Assembly: GCA_911728455.2 (NCBI GenBank)
Contig: OU452225.1
Location: forward strand, 436,501 to 500,500
Direction: 5' to 3'
Source of the DNA: Marthasterias glacialis
Lineage: Eukaryota; Echinodermata; Asteroidea; Forcipulatida; Asteriidae
DNA: 64,000 bases
Part shown: positions 1 through 12,235 of the stretch, piece after piece
Layout: each line of letters starts with the position of its first letter
Position numbering within the stretch: position 1 is the stretch's first letter
Notes under the pieces: model-generated
The model's input: the letters and a program-made list of their open reading frames with translations, nothing else
Databases searched by the model: none
What the model was told of the DNA's origin: nothing
Position numbers and translations under genes: made by a program

Positions 1-1086
1 CCAGTGAGTAATTTGAATTTGTTCACAGCCTTTAAAACACCACCGTATTCTAAAAAGTTGGTCTTTATACCAAGTTTCAACCTAAAAAGCTCGAGACTCA
101 GAAAAGACCCATTATTATTCATTGGATCACACACAAAATTAACCCCTTTAGACCAGTGTTTTTAAAAAATACAATTGTTGTCTATCTTAACTTTAAGGTT
201 GTTCCACAGAACATTCCTAAGGAGGTCATTTTGGTTGACCGGAGTATGACATTGCACAAAAGAACCCCAAGCGCTAAATACATCAATCCAGAATGGTTTG
301 GTTTCGTGACCCGTTTAAGCGAGTGAACAATAAGACTTAGTGAATGGCCAGCTTCTATCGGAATTTCAGTAATTTTATAGAATAAATTGCACCAAGTCTC
401 ATTTGTCTTCACTTCTCTGGGACCCATGTACACTTAAGTGAATTAAGACCCCCCCCAAAAAAAAAAAAAAAAATAAAAAATAAAAAATAAAAATAAATAA
501 ATAAATAAATGTTCTGTTTCCGGTTACCGACCGACCCTAATTTTACGGCGCGACCCTAAACTTTTTATTCGACTTTTTTTCTTTTTCGGCGGCTTAAAAT
601 AGTGAATTAATTAATCAATTGAATTTTTTTTTTAAATAAATAACAAATAAATACATAAGATGGAGATCGACTTCGTCACTATTAAATGAACATGAAAATA
701 AAGTGGACGTAGTTCGTGCGTCGACACCGCGGTCGGTAAAACATCAACCCAAGCCTTAGAAACGAATCTAGCTCCCCGTCCGTATCGTTGTTCGATCGAG
801 TAGTCTGTACTGTGCTGCGACCCACAGTGACACACTAGTCCCCCTCTCATTCACTCTGCATGAGGCAAATTTTTCTTTGCCAAATAATATTTATTACAAT
901 CACATTCAGTCTTTTGGACTCTGTTCAGGATAGACAACATACCTGAAACATCGAAATGATTTATTTATAGCCATCAAAAAAGAAAAATAAATTTAAAAGC
1001 ACCACCCTGGAAACTGTGCGCAGGGGGGTTACTTGCTTCAGACCTTTCAGTTTTTTAATGACGTCAGCACTTGAAGGCCTAAAAAA
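1..1086. other. Non-genic sequence with A-rich tract
   Basis: No coding region is supported here. An A/C-rich low-complexity tract lies at about 450-510, including (AAAT)n. It is followed at about 522-565 by two copies of 'cgaccctaa' in a segment that looks like the end of a dispersed repeat, although I could not find a convincing partner end. The short open frames lack coding character. Confidence 0.5.
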
Positions 1087-1142
1087 TTTGGACGTGCAGT
1101 TGATGATCATTGCTCACTGCGTGTGCGAACTGCACGTCCAAA
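1087..1142. repeat. 15-bp perfect hairpin
   Basis: Arms at 1087-1101 (tttggacgtgcagtt) and 1128-1142 (its exact reverse complement) enclose a 26-nt loop. This is directly visible. It could be the remnant of a short inverted-repeat element or a transcribed hairpin. The arm is shorter than the roughly 22 bp of a normal miRNA precursor. Confidence 0.6.
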
Positions 1143-1754
1143 CTCGCAGCTATGTGCGCACTTTTGTTGCACGTGTTTCGTGTTTCGTTCGTCACGTGTT
1201 ATTTTCGCAGCATCGTTTTCAAAATAATCGGTCCCCACTCTTTGTACAAACGAGGTAAATTCGTGTAACGGGAAAAGGCGGCTGTCTGTGTGGAATCGCC
1301 ACGTTCTGCAGAAGGATTCTAAAGAATTTTCAGAGCGTATAGGTGCACGACAGCACTTCTGCGTCGCGGAAAATCACATTCCGTGATTGAAAATACTTAT
1401 TTCTCTCATATCAAAGAAGTAAAAATCAGGCTTTTAGGACTCAAAGTAACATTATCTATCATTTAAAGCTTAAATCAGTGGTTAAGAGTGCATATGGAAT
1501 GAGTTGTCGGTAGTTTTTTTTCGAGTTGTCGGTAAGGGTCGGCAATTAGTAGGACCGGGATCTGATCCTCAGTCTCACCTATCTCGTTGAAACTAATGAC
1601 GCAATCTGTCATGATAGCTCCACCGGTCAGCTTATATTCATCTACATTTAACCCCTGTCAAAATGACAATACTATGAATATAAATACCCGATACGAATCC
1701 CACCAAAACAAATCTGTAAAAAATACTTTTACATTTTTGTGATTTCAAGTCAAC
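1143..1754. other. Non-genic sequence
   Basis: I see no gene. Two nearby copies of 'gagttgtcggta' occur at about 1500-1535. The rest is AT-rich without recognisable structure. Confidence 0.4.
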
Positions 1755-3245
1755 AGTTACGGAGTGTCACTAAGTTGGACAGCACCATCGCTTTTCAATC
1801 AATTATCAAAAATAGATTACCATTTAACCGTAGTAACTTCTTCTGAGGTTGGGTACAGCCTCTTACAAAAATCACCAGCCTCTTTAGTAATTTCAGCCGA
1901 AGTGTTTAACTCACTACCGTCCTCTTTTGTAATACGACTAATCAATTTGTTAACGCAATTGCGTTTTTCCGTATTGAGAAAATACTTGGATGGTTTTTCT
2001 CCATGTTCCATCCATCTGGTTCTAGACCTGACCATAACACCATCCATTTTAGTTTTACGAAGGTTAACAAGGTTTGCTCGAAATCACCATCAGCAATATT
2101 ATCAGACAAATCTTTTATTTCACTTTCAAGGCAAGCTTCTTCGACACTAGCATTCTTGGTTTTTTCAGGATGCATAAGAGATTATTTTGGTCCTGATTTC
2201 CATAAGTAACATTTAAAAAAAGAGCTGTACTTAACAGTCTAATGAATATCTTTTAGATGAATGTCGTGTACATTGGAGTGTCGATAAGGCGATACAGCAT
2301 AAGTTTCGACAACCTCTCTGATAACCTTTTTAACCTGCTCAACGTAAACCTTATCTGTAAGAAACGAGTTATTCAATTTCCAATAACCCGGTCCCCTCTC
2401 AATGTGATTGAAATCAAAGTGAATATCAATCAGTGAATGATCCGTCTGGTAACCTGGCTTAATTCTCCATGAGACAAGACTAGAACTCAGCTCTGACGAA
2501 ATTAAAAAGAAACCCAACCTAGACTGTTTGAATGTAAAAGTGCCGTCTCCAGGTATATTTCCTAATGTTGTTATTTGAACCCACCATCGGTCAATCAATT
2601 CAAGAGCTTTACATAAACCTATCACACAATTTTTCACCAAAGGATCGTGGATATGAAGATTGTTATCGCAGTCTAGATTGCTATCCAAAACTAAATTCCA
2701 ATCACCACAAATAATTGTAAGATGATTATCAAACTCAGAGACAATATTCTCTATATATTCTCGTAAAAATATGGATCATCCTTTTAATATTTGGACCATA
2801 CAAATTAATCAAAGTAACATTATGGCTTTGAATTTCCAAGCTGAGTGCCAAAAATTCCCCATTAGCGTCAAAATTGGGCCCCAGAATTTTAAAATCAATA
2901 GTATTGTTAAACAAAATAGCCACTCCTCTTGCGTTGCTTTTAACAAAAGAACAAAAATAGAAGTCCAGCCCCCGCTCTGCTCTAAATCTGTCTATAGACA
3001 ATAGATAGAGTACTTCTTGGACCTCAACAAATCAAAAAAATCCCTCCGTTTTATGTGGTCAGCTAGACCAAGACAATTCATGGAGGCAATGGACAAGTTA
3101 TTTAAACGCACGGTTTTAAAATGACTGGATCTTTGCATTCCGCACATACTTAATAACGCAGAAGAGGGCGGTGCCTTGTTGGGGATTAATAATTGAAAAA
3201 GAGACTTTGTTGGAAGTTCTTTACGTCCATTACTGGACATTATGG
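1755..3245 (-). mobile_element. Truncated L1/Tx1-type LINE (endonuclease part)
   Basis: Read on the minus strand, broken frames encode an apurinic-type endonuclease of a non-LTR retrotransposon. The order is: an N-terminal stretch with SIASMNCLGL (about 3100); a middle part with GVAILFNN and LINLYGPN (about 2800-2950); GDWN just before 2690; then SRLGFFLIS, TDHSLIDI and GPGYWKLN (about 2390-2530). After this come the linker motifs RTRWMEHGEKPSKYF (about 2000) and RLYP (about 1850), which in intact L1/Tx1-group elements lie between endonuclease and reverse transcriptase. Similarity stops near 1755, before any reverse transcriptase. The piece is therefore cut off at its 3' side, the reverse of the usual 5' truncation, so a later deletion or rearrangement is likely. 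Several frame breaks make it inactive. The L1/Tx1 assignment rests on remembered family motifs. Confidence 0.8.
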
Positions 3246-3515
3246 AGAGAAATAATAAATAAGAACAAATACAACTTAGTCTTATGTAAAAAAAAAAAAA
3301 AAAACTAAAAAAACCACGCAGATTTGTATAAGTAAAAGGAGATCACAAATGCATTTGATGACTTAATAACAACCCTGAGTTTTGCGTGAAATTGAGATTT
3401 CTAATGAACGTCCTCTGAAGACCATGCCAATGGGAATTTAATCATGGAGAAAATGGTTATGTGGAAATGAAAACGAACAAAACAAAAAGCAAACACTCAA
3501 CAAACAAACCATCAA

Positions 3516-3848
3516 ATCGTCGTGTGCCGGGAAAAGGGTGTACGGCCTTACGCCCTTTTGCCGGGAACATAAAGTAGTTTGTCACAGTAACAAAATGACG
3601 TAAGCAACTAAATGGCTCGTGGCATGAAAAATATATCATTTTTGATAGTTTTTTTGCTAGAATTACCCTGAAGACATGTTTCCCCATTCCCCATGCAGAA
3701 TTTAACCTTTCTATAATGTCTTTTGCATGGCAACATGTTTACCAAACTTTCCCGCTCATAGTTCTTGAAACACAAATTTTAACATGAATTGCTTAAGTCC
3801 TTTTGCTGGGAACTTTCCCTTACGTCCTTTTGCCGGGCACACGACGAA
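3516..3848. mobile_element. MITE with 'tcgtcgtgtgccggg' terminal inverted repeats
   Basis: The left end reads tcgtcgtgtgccgggaaaag and the right end (3820-3847) is its near reverse complement. Two further internal copies of 'cttttgc(c/t)ggga' flank the centre, so the inverted repeat extends inward. The length of about 330 bp, lack of coding capacity and paired ends fit a non-autonomous DNA transposon. I could not define a target duplication, so the superfamily is unknown. Confidence 0.7.
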
Positions 3849-5863
3849 ATGTCATAAATTATAACGTCTTAAAGATACATTACATCATTTTTTGCGGAAG
3901 AGTATATTTATCTCAATTTCTACTCTTCAATAAACACACCACAAACTTGGAAACTATGATCAAATTAGGTCGTCCCGCTTTAGTACAACGAAAAGTGTTG
4001 ATGTTGTGACAGAAGTTTGTTGCATATTCATATTGTACGTGTTTATTTCGATTAAAGCAATCGAAATAAGTAATGGTACATTGTAGGATCTTCTAAGATG
4101 ATATTTTTCGAGATTATTTCAGATGGATTTTTTTTCGAGGATTGATACTAGCATGAACTGTATGTCACAGCTAGATCCCTATATCCCAGTTGGAATGTGA
4201 TTTTAAATGGTTATCTTGTATTTCTTGGTCCACAAAGTGTAGGGCCATAATTTGCTATCTGTGCAGCAGCTGCTGTGCAGCTGCTATTGTGTTGTAAATA
4301 GTTTTGGCAGGTGAACCAGTGCTACTGTGCAGCAGCAGCACTTGCTATAAGTACAAAGGCATTGCTAAAGGTATGTTTCTTTTTGTTCTGTGGGTGTAGT
4401 CTCTCAGGAATGTGATTGGTATGTCACTAGTGTGCTTGAGCAGGCAAAAATGTTGGTTTTAAGTTTTAAGGTGGATGTAGAGTTGTGTGTAGTAGAGTTG
4501 TGTGTAGTTAGTACCAGTTTGAACTTGCGGATGAGCAGAGGAAGTTGTAGAGAGAGAGTGCATGCCACCCCAACGCCCTTGTAAACAGCACATATGTTTC
4601 TATCTGGTGAAGCAAGGCGATGCAGAGGCACAGAGAAGAGGAGCTACACACACAGCACATTGTAAGTTCATTTTGAAACTTTTCTTTATGAAGAATATCT
4701 AGCGAATTTATTTAACTTTGAAAGGAAATAAGGCAGTTTTAAAGTGACCAAAAGCAGATACAGTTAAATTTAAAGTTATTTGATAAGCTGGTGTGTAACT
4801 TTGCTAATGATAGATAAATGGCAAAGTGAGGCCATGTTCCTATACATTTTGGATGGTTTTGTTTTAAATTATTAGATGGCCCTGGTACATGGACCGGGTT
4901 TAAGTTATGAGATGCGGACTTGAGGAGTGATAGTGATGAAATTCAATAAACAGTCATCATTAATATGTGACAGTTGATGGGGTTAGTGAACACCCAGTCA
5001 GAGTTGGCCATTAGACGGGAGCACCGCCCAATGTGAATAATATTCATCGTCTTCTCCATTAAGGAAAGACTGCCGAGGCAGACTATGTGACACTGAAGAA
5101 CCTAACATGTTGTAGAACTGAACTGTGAAACAAAACAGGCGAGAGTGGATTTATTTGTAAAACTGCAGACAAAGTGAATGGAACTGTTGGCCATGAAATG
5201 TAGATACTTATAAATAAAATACTTATAATAAGTTCACCCACTGATTCTATATCAAGTTCACCCATTGAATATGAAGTGAAATGATTTGGTGGACCAGTGA
5301 ATTTGAAGTGAGGCATAGTGCCGATATTCGTACATTTGGAGACGTACCAGAGGATAGTTTGAAGGCTAACAAATAATATAAGTTGCCAGTATACATTAAG
5401 TTGGCTTTGATCGATATAATAAGAATTTCTGAGTCCTACGGGGACAAAAATCTAAGTGCTTAAATTATTTAATTAAAAGTTCCCTCTGTATTAATATTTA
5501 AATTGTGATTTTGTTGAAACCATAACAAGGAACTATAGTCCAGATCATGATCTATAGCTGAAGTGAAGCAAGAATATACTTAAGTGATGAGTTGTAAATA
5601 AATTATACACAAAATTGTAAATACCTCACTGTGTTTGCCTTCAACGTGTCAATTTATTACTGCAGCAAACAAAATCTTCCACGTCACATCGTTACCCTCA
5701 CGGGTTGGTTGTGACACTGTATAATGAAGAGCGTCCAGATTGAAAATGATCAAAACTCGGCCATAAAATACAAATCGTATAACATAAGTTAAGTGCTATA
5801 TTACTCCCTTGTGAAAGACACGGTAATGGCTAGATACTCATTTGCTGTATTGTTCCTTTATAG
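3849..5863. other. Non-genic sequence with CAG/CTG-rich patch
   Basis: No gene is supported. At 4262-4350 there is a cluster of gcagcagctgctg-type words that is self-complementary. Later parts are AT-rich with short local duplications, for example 'aagttcaccca' twice at about 5230-5265. A donor-like 'aaag|gtatgt' near 4370 has no identifiable exon behind it. Confidence 0.35.
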
Positions 5864-5988
5864 GTTGCCATGGAATGTACGAACACTTTGCATTAACACT
5901 GATTCAGGTGGATGTCCGGGAACCATCGAGCGAGATCCCTGCTCTATGCGGGGACAAAGCCTGTCTGACATGCGTGGAATTCACGGAG
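5864..5988 (+). CDS. Orphan coding-like exon (hypothetical)
   Basis: A pyrimidine-rich acceptor (gttcctttatag) at 5863 is followed by 125 nt ending at a donor, gag|gtaaat, at 5989. Entered two bases before a codon boundary, the segment gives 41 codons without a stop and ends in phase 0. The peptide includes MYEHFALTLIQVDV and a C-terminal cluster ALCGDKACLTCVEF, whose C-x4-C-x2-C spacing could bind a metal. A second frame is also open across the region, so frame choice is uncertain. I recognise no family and see no partner exons nearby. This is an exon prediction, not a gene call; it could be a decayed repeat exon. Confidence 0.25.
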
Positions 5989-6496
5989 GTAAATATTCAC
6001 TTTTACTATACTTTAGATTAACAGTAAATAAAGTCTATTTGATGGCATTGACGGGGATAATGTGATTTCGAAAATGTTTCTGAAACGTGTTCTGAAGTTT
6101 GATGTGACCGAACTTATCCCTTAACGTAATGGGGAAACCCCCAGATTCGAACCCACGCCCCTCCGTATTCTACTAAATTTCGAAGCCCCTTTCAAAGCTT
6201 GCCAGGCTGGTTCGATTCCTACTAAGTAGCAATAATGTATTAATCAGTTGGATGAATCTTAACATGGTTGTTTTAATGAAAACTTAATTGTTGAATTGCT
6301 TTACATTTCTACATGATCAACAAATTTTCCCCTAGAGAAAGCAACCTTAGACAAAACATTACCCTGTGTTTGCCGTCCGTCTATCATGAATTGTCTCGCA
6401 GTGGGCCCGCCCATTTCCCCCCTTTACTTACTATTGAATGAAGGGTATACGATTTGGTCATTGCATGAATGCGTTGTTTATATCCTGCAGATAGCT

Positions 6497-6681
6497 GATA
6501 TATAAGGGCAATACAAAACCCTTACTCATTCAAATCTTCATCAGATAGCAAGACGAGCAATTCGACAGGTTCGTACGGCTGAAATTAAACGACACCTCGA
6601 TAGCTCGTCTTAACTTAATGAAAAACAGTGAAGACATCACAAGGTTCTTGTGTTTACTACAAACACAGTGCTGCTGTAAGT
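6497..6681 (+). promoter_or_regulatory. TATA-type promoter and probable first exon
   Basis: A clean TATATAAG box lies at 6499-6506. About 30 bp downstream, a pyrimidine/CA-rich stretch near 6530 could be the start site. The transcribed part would run to a strong splice donor, gct|gtaagt, at 6676. The ATG near 6619 opens a frame that reads to the donor but gives no convincing signal peptide, so the exon is probably mostly untranslated. The dependent gene is not identified; no clear coding exon follows within several kilobases. Confidence 0.35.
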
Positions 6682-8639
6682 ATTTATTCCTGTGTTATTT
6701 CAATATTAGACAATAGGGTAAACTATTTGTGTATCGGACTTTCAAATATCCACCGAGTGCGTGCGGACAATCTTACAGAATCCTAGCAAGTTTTCAGGTA
6801 AAAAACAGTTTGGTTTTGAAAAACAGGAAATCGATCAAATGTTTGCCAAAGAAATTGCTTCTTTTTGTTCAGTATAGCTATAGGTAATCAGTCCAGCATG
6901 TGGGTTTAGTATTCAGACTTTCACATAAACACCCCGGATGAAAGCCATTGAAGTTGATAAAAGAGTCTTAGCAAAACATCATTTTGAGGTTTGGTTGTTA
7001 CAAATATGCAATCAAGTTAAGGGTTGAAAAAAAGAGAGACTATTTTTTGTGCAATATTTGTCAATTAGTAATATAAATAACTGTTATTTATACAATACTG
7101 TCAATTGTTTGTATTGGTAAAGGCATACGTTGATCGATCTAAAAACATGTTTTATACTAACATGACTTACAAATTGAAATATTGCATTTTCTATTTGAAA
7201 GCTGTTCGTTCAAAGGTTATTTTATTATCTTTTTTGTTTATTTATTTATTCGTTCTTTATTTTTGTGGCAATTTCCACAAGTGTCTGCACCATTTGAGAC
7301 CCATCACATTGTATCCATTAGGTAATCCATGTAAATTATTCACATTGACATTCCTGGCATCACGTACAGCCTCATAAACCTTTTAGTGGCGAGTTTATTT
7401 GTGTCAGCAAGCGTAACAGTCGCACGACAGTTCAGGTCAATTTTACTAATGCAGTACGTTACGCATCTATACCCAAGACTAATGTGCCACGCGCGGGAAA
7501 CATTTGTTGCCAATGTTGAACGCTAGAATACAGGTGTGCTGGAACGCTGCATACCTCAGACCTCACTGTCAAACAGTTCCAATAATTTTACGTTGAGTTA
7601 CCAGGCAGCATTGCCGACAAACTAGTACCATGAATTTTACGGGTACCTTAAGATAAATCTTCACTATGAATTGTTATTGGTTACGGTATGTAAAAAGCGC
7701 CCACACCACTGAAAACTGTCATTTTGTAGGACTAATATTAATTTTTTTACGGTTGATTTCCGAACACGATACATTTAATTAAAACCGAATCCGCAACTTT
7801 AACGTCAAAATCAATATTGTTTAGAGGAAATGTATTTTTCTGAAAATCCGTTTTATTTATTTTTTTTTCCCTAAAAATTTGTTATGCCTTTTTGCCTTGC
7901 ATTTTTGTTGTTGCAAACATGGACGATAAAAATCTTTATGAACACTTTTGAATATGCTCAAATTTACTAGAAGTGGGGCTGGGTAGCCCCAGATCCTGTC
8001 CAAGATAAATCAAATTTGCAAGAACTTATACTTCCAAAGTTCAAGTGCTATACTTGATCAAATTTCAGTAACCAAATGAAACACCTACCCTTGGCCACTG
8101 TACCAAGTTAATGTCTTCGATTCCAGAGTAAAAGTACATTCCAAGCTGGAGAGTAACCTATTGCCATTCATTTCTCTCACAAGAAGATCTTCAATTCATT
8201 TCAGTCAGTTTTATATTTTTATATCAGTTTTCCAGATTATGGTGAGGGATGTACGAGGTCAGATCCTTTTATCTACCTAGTGAAAATAAAACATAAGTAT
8301 TAATGAACACCGGGAGTATTTCTGGACATATTTTCACAAGTCCAAGCAATTATTTCCTGCACAGATATTTCGGGATGGTTTGTGTCTCTCAAATTCTACT
8401 GTATTTTGTAAAGATACTATTGTATTATATAATTGGCGTTGGAAAAGCAATCATATCTTGGTTTAGACAATACCAGTTATGTACCTTCTGCCTTGGTATG
8501 ACATCATTGGTTTTAGGAAGAATATAATAGTGTATATTTATCATGCGCCATGTCTGTCATAAATGGCACTCCTGACGCCGAACTATCAAAGTTTTTGGTG
8601 GAGCTTGTTGTGAACGATTTTATGAGACGAAGCAACTAT
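6682..8639. other. Non-genic sequence
   Basis: AT-rich sequence with only short open frames of biased, non-protein-like composition. I see no gene, paired ends or tandem repeat. Confidence 0.4.
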
Positions 8640-8800
8640 AATACAACACCTAATTGCCAAACAATGCCAGAAACACCGGGGCAAACCCCTTCTCTTATAT
8701 AACGATACGTGTAATGGGTTCTCTTACTTTTATTACACAGCACGTCCCATCTGAAAGACGAAGCAACAATGGTTAAACATCTTGCTTAAATATAATTGTA
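8640..8800 (-). mobile_element. tRNA-type SINE body fragment (copy 2)
   Basis: On the minus strand this segment closely matches the body of the SINE at 44.6-44.8 kb. Shared words include 'ttaaccattgttgcttcgtc', 'ttcagatgggacgt', 'agagaaggggtttgcccc' and 'gtgtttctggcat'. The tRNA-like head is absent, so this copy is truncated at its 5' side. Two copies in opposite orientation about 36 kb apart support a dispersed family. Confidence 0.75.
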
Positions 8801-8859
8801 ATATGTAATATGTAATTGCCATACATAAAGTGTCGTGCGTGGGTGTGCTCGAATTCGCT

Positions 8860-9030
8860 CCCTTGTGGAGTCCTATAACAAAAGGGAAGTGCAAGAACAA
8901 TTGGTCTCCACAGGGGAATTCTAAAGAGAAGGATGCTCCACAAGGAAATTTGTGTCTAAAGTCTATGAGAAAATATTAAGTACAGGGACAAAGGAAAGAA
9001 CAATTAGAGTGTGTGTGCGTGCCTTGTGTG
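8860..9030 (+). repeat. Copy of the modular ggacaa/gtccc repeat
   Basis: The segment matches 14030-14165 over about 130 bp, with shared words such as 'attctaaagaga', 'gctccacaagga' and 'acagggacaaaggaaagaac'. It ends in a short gt-rich run. It is a dispersed member of the repeat described at 13.4-14.4 kb. Confidence 0.7.
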
Positions 9031-9265
9031 CAGGCGTGATACTTCACGGATCAAGGCCATTGCCTCAATGTTCCGGGCCATTGCCTTTTCCCTGTAGAAT
9101 TTTCACCTCTCCTATTCATAGAGGTGCTCTTTCCTAATTAAAAACTGATTTCTCTTACAAGAGCGAAGTGTCAGGCCTCTCTGTGTGTTAACAATACTTA
9201 TTCGGAACAATAATATACATCACAAAAAGGGCTACAAAAAATCATCTTAAGTCACTCTATACGTC

Positions 9266-9700
9266 AAACAAAATAATAAATAAATTCCGAATGTGCCGAA
9301 ATACTTCCCTGACCATAAACTGATCGTACCCCAAAGCGACAGTCTTACACAACAAGCTCTGCCTGTATGAGTTCCAACAAAAATAATAAATAAATACCGA
9401 ATGTACCAAAATACTTCCCTGGCCAAAAAAAATGATCGTACCCCAAAGCGACAGTCTTACACAACAAGCTCTGCTTGTATGAGTTCCAACAAAAATAATA
9501 AATAAATACCGAATGTGCCAAAATACTTCCCTCTGGCCATAAAATGATCGTACCCCAAAGCGACAGTCTTACACAACAAGCTCTGCTTGTACGAGTTCCA
9601 ACAAAAATAACAAATAAATACCGAATGTGCCAAAATACTTCCCTCTGGCCATAAAATGATCGTACCCCAAAGCGACAGTCTTAATCAAGCTTTGCTTGTA
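9266..9700. repeat. Tandem repeat, four units of about 112 bp
   Basis: Units begin at about 9266, 9376, 9488 and 9600 with 'aacaaaaataataaataaat'. Each carries 'ccgaatgt', 'aaatacttccct', 'gatcgtaccccaaagcgaca' and 'caagct(c/t)tgc'. The last unit has a small deletion and runs out at the end. Units differ by only a few substitutions and short indels, so the array is young. No function is evident. Confidence 0.9.
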
Positions 9701-11773
9701 TGAGTTTGATGTTGATTGTCAACCTCGTGTCCCGAAGAACGAACCTTTCATTTAATACAAGATTTAATTTCAAACTCATAATTAAGAAAATTAAAATCCA
9801 ACGTATTTCTGAAAGAAACGAAATGTATAAGCATCAATCATTCTGTACTGAATCAATCAAGCGTACATGGTTGTGCTTCAGTGAACATCTTGAGCAGTCT
9901 AATGCTTATGCAACCTCTAATGCTAAGTCTACATCATTCATTTTGTATTCTCCATTCATTTTGTATTTTCAATCAACCTTCAGGACTAATTATTGATATC
10001 ACCGCTCAGCTTCAAGTTTGCATTCCTATATGTCCAACGGTGCAATAATGGTGCATTAACAGAAGCAGAATTCTTACACATAGGCTGGGTGATCAGTTAA
10101 TACAAAAAACGAGTCCCTACACTGTTATAATGGTAATAAATAGCCAAGGTTTAATTGCAAGGTGGAGTGAGTTTAATTTCCGTGTCTCGTGCAGCCATGA
10201 GGTTTTTCGTCTCCAACTGTGTGGCCTGCAGTATCACCGTAAAAGCTTTCACTATCGCCCTTCAATTATAGTAAATAAAAAGATTGAATAGTAATGACCA
10301 TGTCGCAGCCATTTCAACAAACCACCAGATTCGTGACACTTTTGATGCGCGGCATGTTTTTAAACGCCGCGGTCTTACCATATCGATCTTAGATGCACCC
10401 CTTGCATTAGGCCGTCATCACTGCAGATCAAACAAGGGAAGAAGTGTGCCCGTGAGCACGCGCTACAGACAGCTTTCAGCCAATGACGAGGCTTGTTTTT
10501 CGAACTTTTTATGTCATAATAATGATCTGATAATCCCCTTCCACCTGATTGATATGGCACGAGCGCGGCGTTTGAAACCGAAAAAGAGAAGAAAAAAGAA
10601 GAAGACCCCCCCCCAAAAAAAAGAAAAACGTCCAGCAGAGGTACTTGGTTCCAAAGACCCTGTCGTACACCGCTCAGATCACTTGTAGGATGGCTTGTTC
10701 GGAGTACTGTGTTGTGATTACTTAGTTTTGTACATACAAACTGACAAAGAAAGTCCTCGGTTTGCTGACGTTTAAAGCGGGACTTGTCAGACTAACCATG
10801 CCAGATAATAGGAATTGTTGTTTTAGCATTAATAGGTAAAGTACCGTCACTAATGTACACTTTTGGCAGCCACGAAGGATGGGCTTGTTTGTTTTTTACT
10901 TTAGTGGAGTTTGAGGTTGACAGTGTGTTTTCAACTGAACTCATTCCCACCACTGGAACCACATTCTACTGCTTCACGTTCATTATTCACAAACCACGCA
11001 ACAAATTGCAATTATAACATATTCTTCAATCAACGTTTGGATATTTTCAGAGATGAAAATTACGTAAGAGTCGTCTTTGTTTCCTTCTTCTAATCAATCC
11101 CCGAGACTGCTAATTTAGGGAGAATGTTCAATCAGCCTTTGTTTCTCATGACGTGTATAAAGTAAATGACCTGAGGATCTTCAAATCTTGCTCTTTTTGC
11201 ATGCTCGGAGTTTTCATCGAAGTTCATCGAAGGCTGAAAGTGATTAATAAATGTAAGAAACTCAGTTGGTGATGCGGAATCGCTGCTAGGTTTGCGTCCC
11301 ATGCCAGTTCTTGACGCCAATTTAAATGTCGTGATGCAAATTGACTAACTTACATCTCGGATTCTTGTTTCCTGGTGAGTTGAGATTACAAATTTTCGAC
11401 ATTGGGGTATACATTTCAGAACAGAAGTTCACAAAAAACAGATGTAGTAACATTCTAGACTGACATACGAGAATGGAATCCCTTCTTGATTGGGACTGTT
11501 CAGACTACAGGGTTAGTCAAGCAAACTGACTAACATTGAGAGAACAGAAACATGATCTCTCAGAATGAAAAAAACAACAACAACCTACAACCTGATACTT
11601 CGTAGGGCAAGGCTGTATCTCCTTAGTAAAGGGTACCACTTTATTAGAAAAATAAAAATATCCAGTGATTTATTGAAGAAATTTCGTCAACAAAAACTGT
11701 GTTCAAGAATAACTCTGTGGCCGGACACTCTGATGAATGACCTATTTCCGGGTCAGGATTCTGTGAGTGTGTT
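9701..11773. other. Non-genic sequence; one weak minus-strand ORF
   Basis: No gene can be supported. A minus-strand frame at 11132-11320 (62 codons, starting MASRTGMGRKPSSDSAS and containing EHAKRARFEDPQ) has a polar, exon-like composition. It lacks a good donor and is not recognised. The frame at 10284-10688 ends in a low-complexity lysine run coded by an A/G-rich tract and is probably spurious. Confidence 0.35.
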
Positions 11774-12235
11774 CCGGTGTCGTGGTCTCAGGTTTCTGGC
11801 GTGCTCAGTTTTCCGGATGACCAAATATGGTACAATGACGTCATGCCATGTCTGCGCACAGCAGACGAAAATCGTCCGTTTCAGTGCCGTGCTGAGTCGT
11901 ATGTATGTGTCAGGATCGCATGTATCGGATCAGGGTGACGGATCACGGACGAGCGGATCGTTTTAACGAATTTCGTGAGAAGAATGCTAAAATTATCCGT
12001 TACTTAGACAGCGGTCTGTATTCAGACGGGTCGACGGATGGGCAGAAGAGGTTGGTTCGTTACCAAGCCAAGAATCATTCATATGATGAGGCCAGTAATA
12101 ATCATATAGTACCATGTTGTCACCCGGAAATCCAAGCACGCCGGAATACTGAGACCATGATGCACACGTGCTGAAATGCCCGGCTACGTCATCCGGAAAA
12201 ATGAGCACGCCGGAAACCTGAGACCGCGACACCGG
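11774..12235. mobile_element. Inverted-repeat element with ccggtgtcg ends
   Basis: The left arm (11774-11822: ccggtgtcgtggtctcaggt and onward) is matched in inverted orientation by 12187-12235, nearly perfectly over about 50 bp. A second, inner copy of the right-hand module lies at 12104-12160 (cacgccggaatactgagacc), so the right end carries tandem modules. The body has no recognisable coding region. The structure fits a non-autonomous DNA transposon with subterminal repeats; no target duplication was found. Confidence 0.75.

Noticed and set aside
4900-5715. A possible solo LTR
   Set aside because: Some LTR-like words are present (tgtgaca at both sides), but I could not define ends, a target duplication or a second copy.
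6125-6225. A tRNA or SINE head
   Set aside because: B-box-like words occur in both orientations, but no A box at the right spacing and no body could be found.
9266-9700. CRISPR array
   Set aside because: The units are contiguous 112-bp tandem copies without unique spacers, and the genome is eukaryotic.
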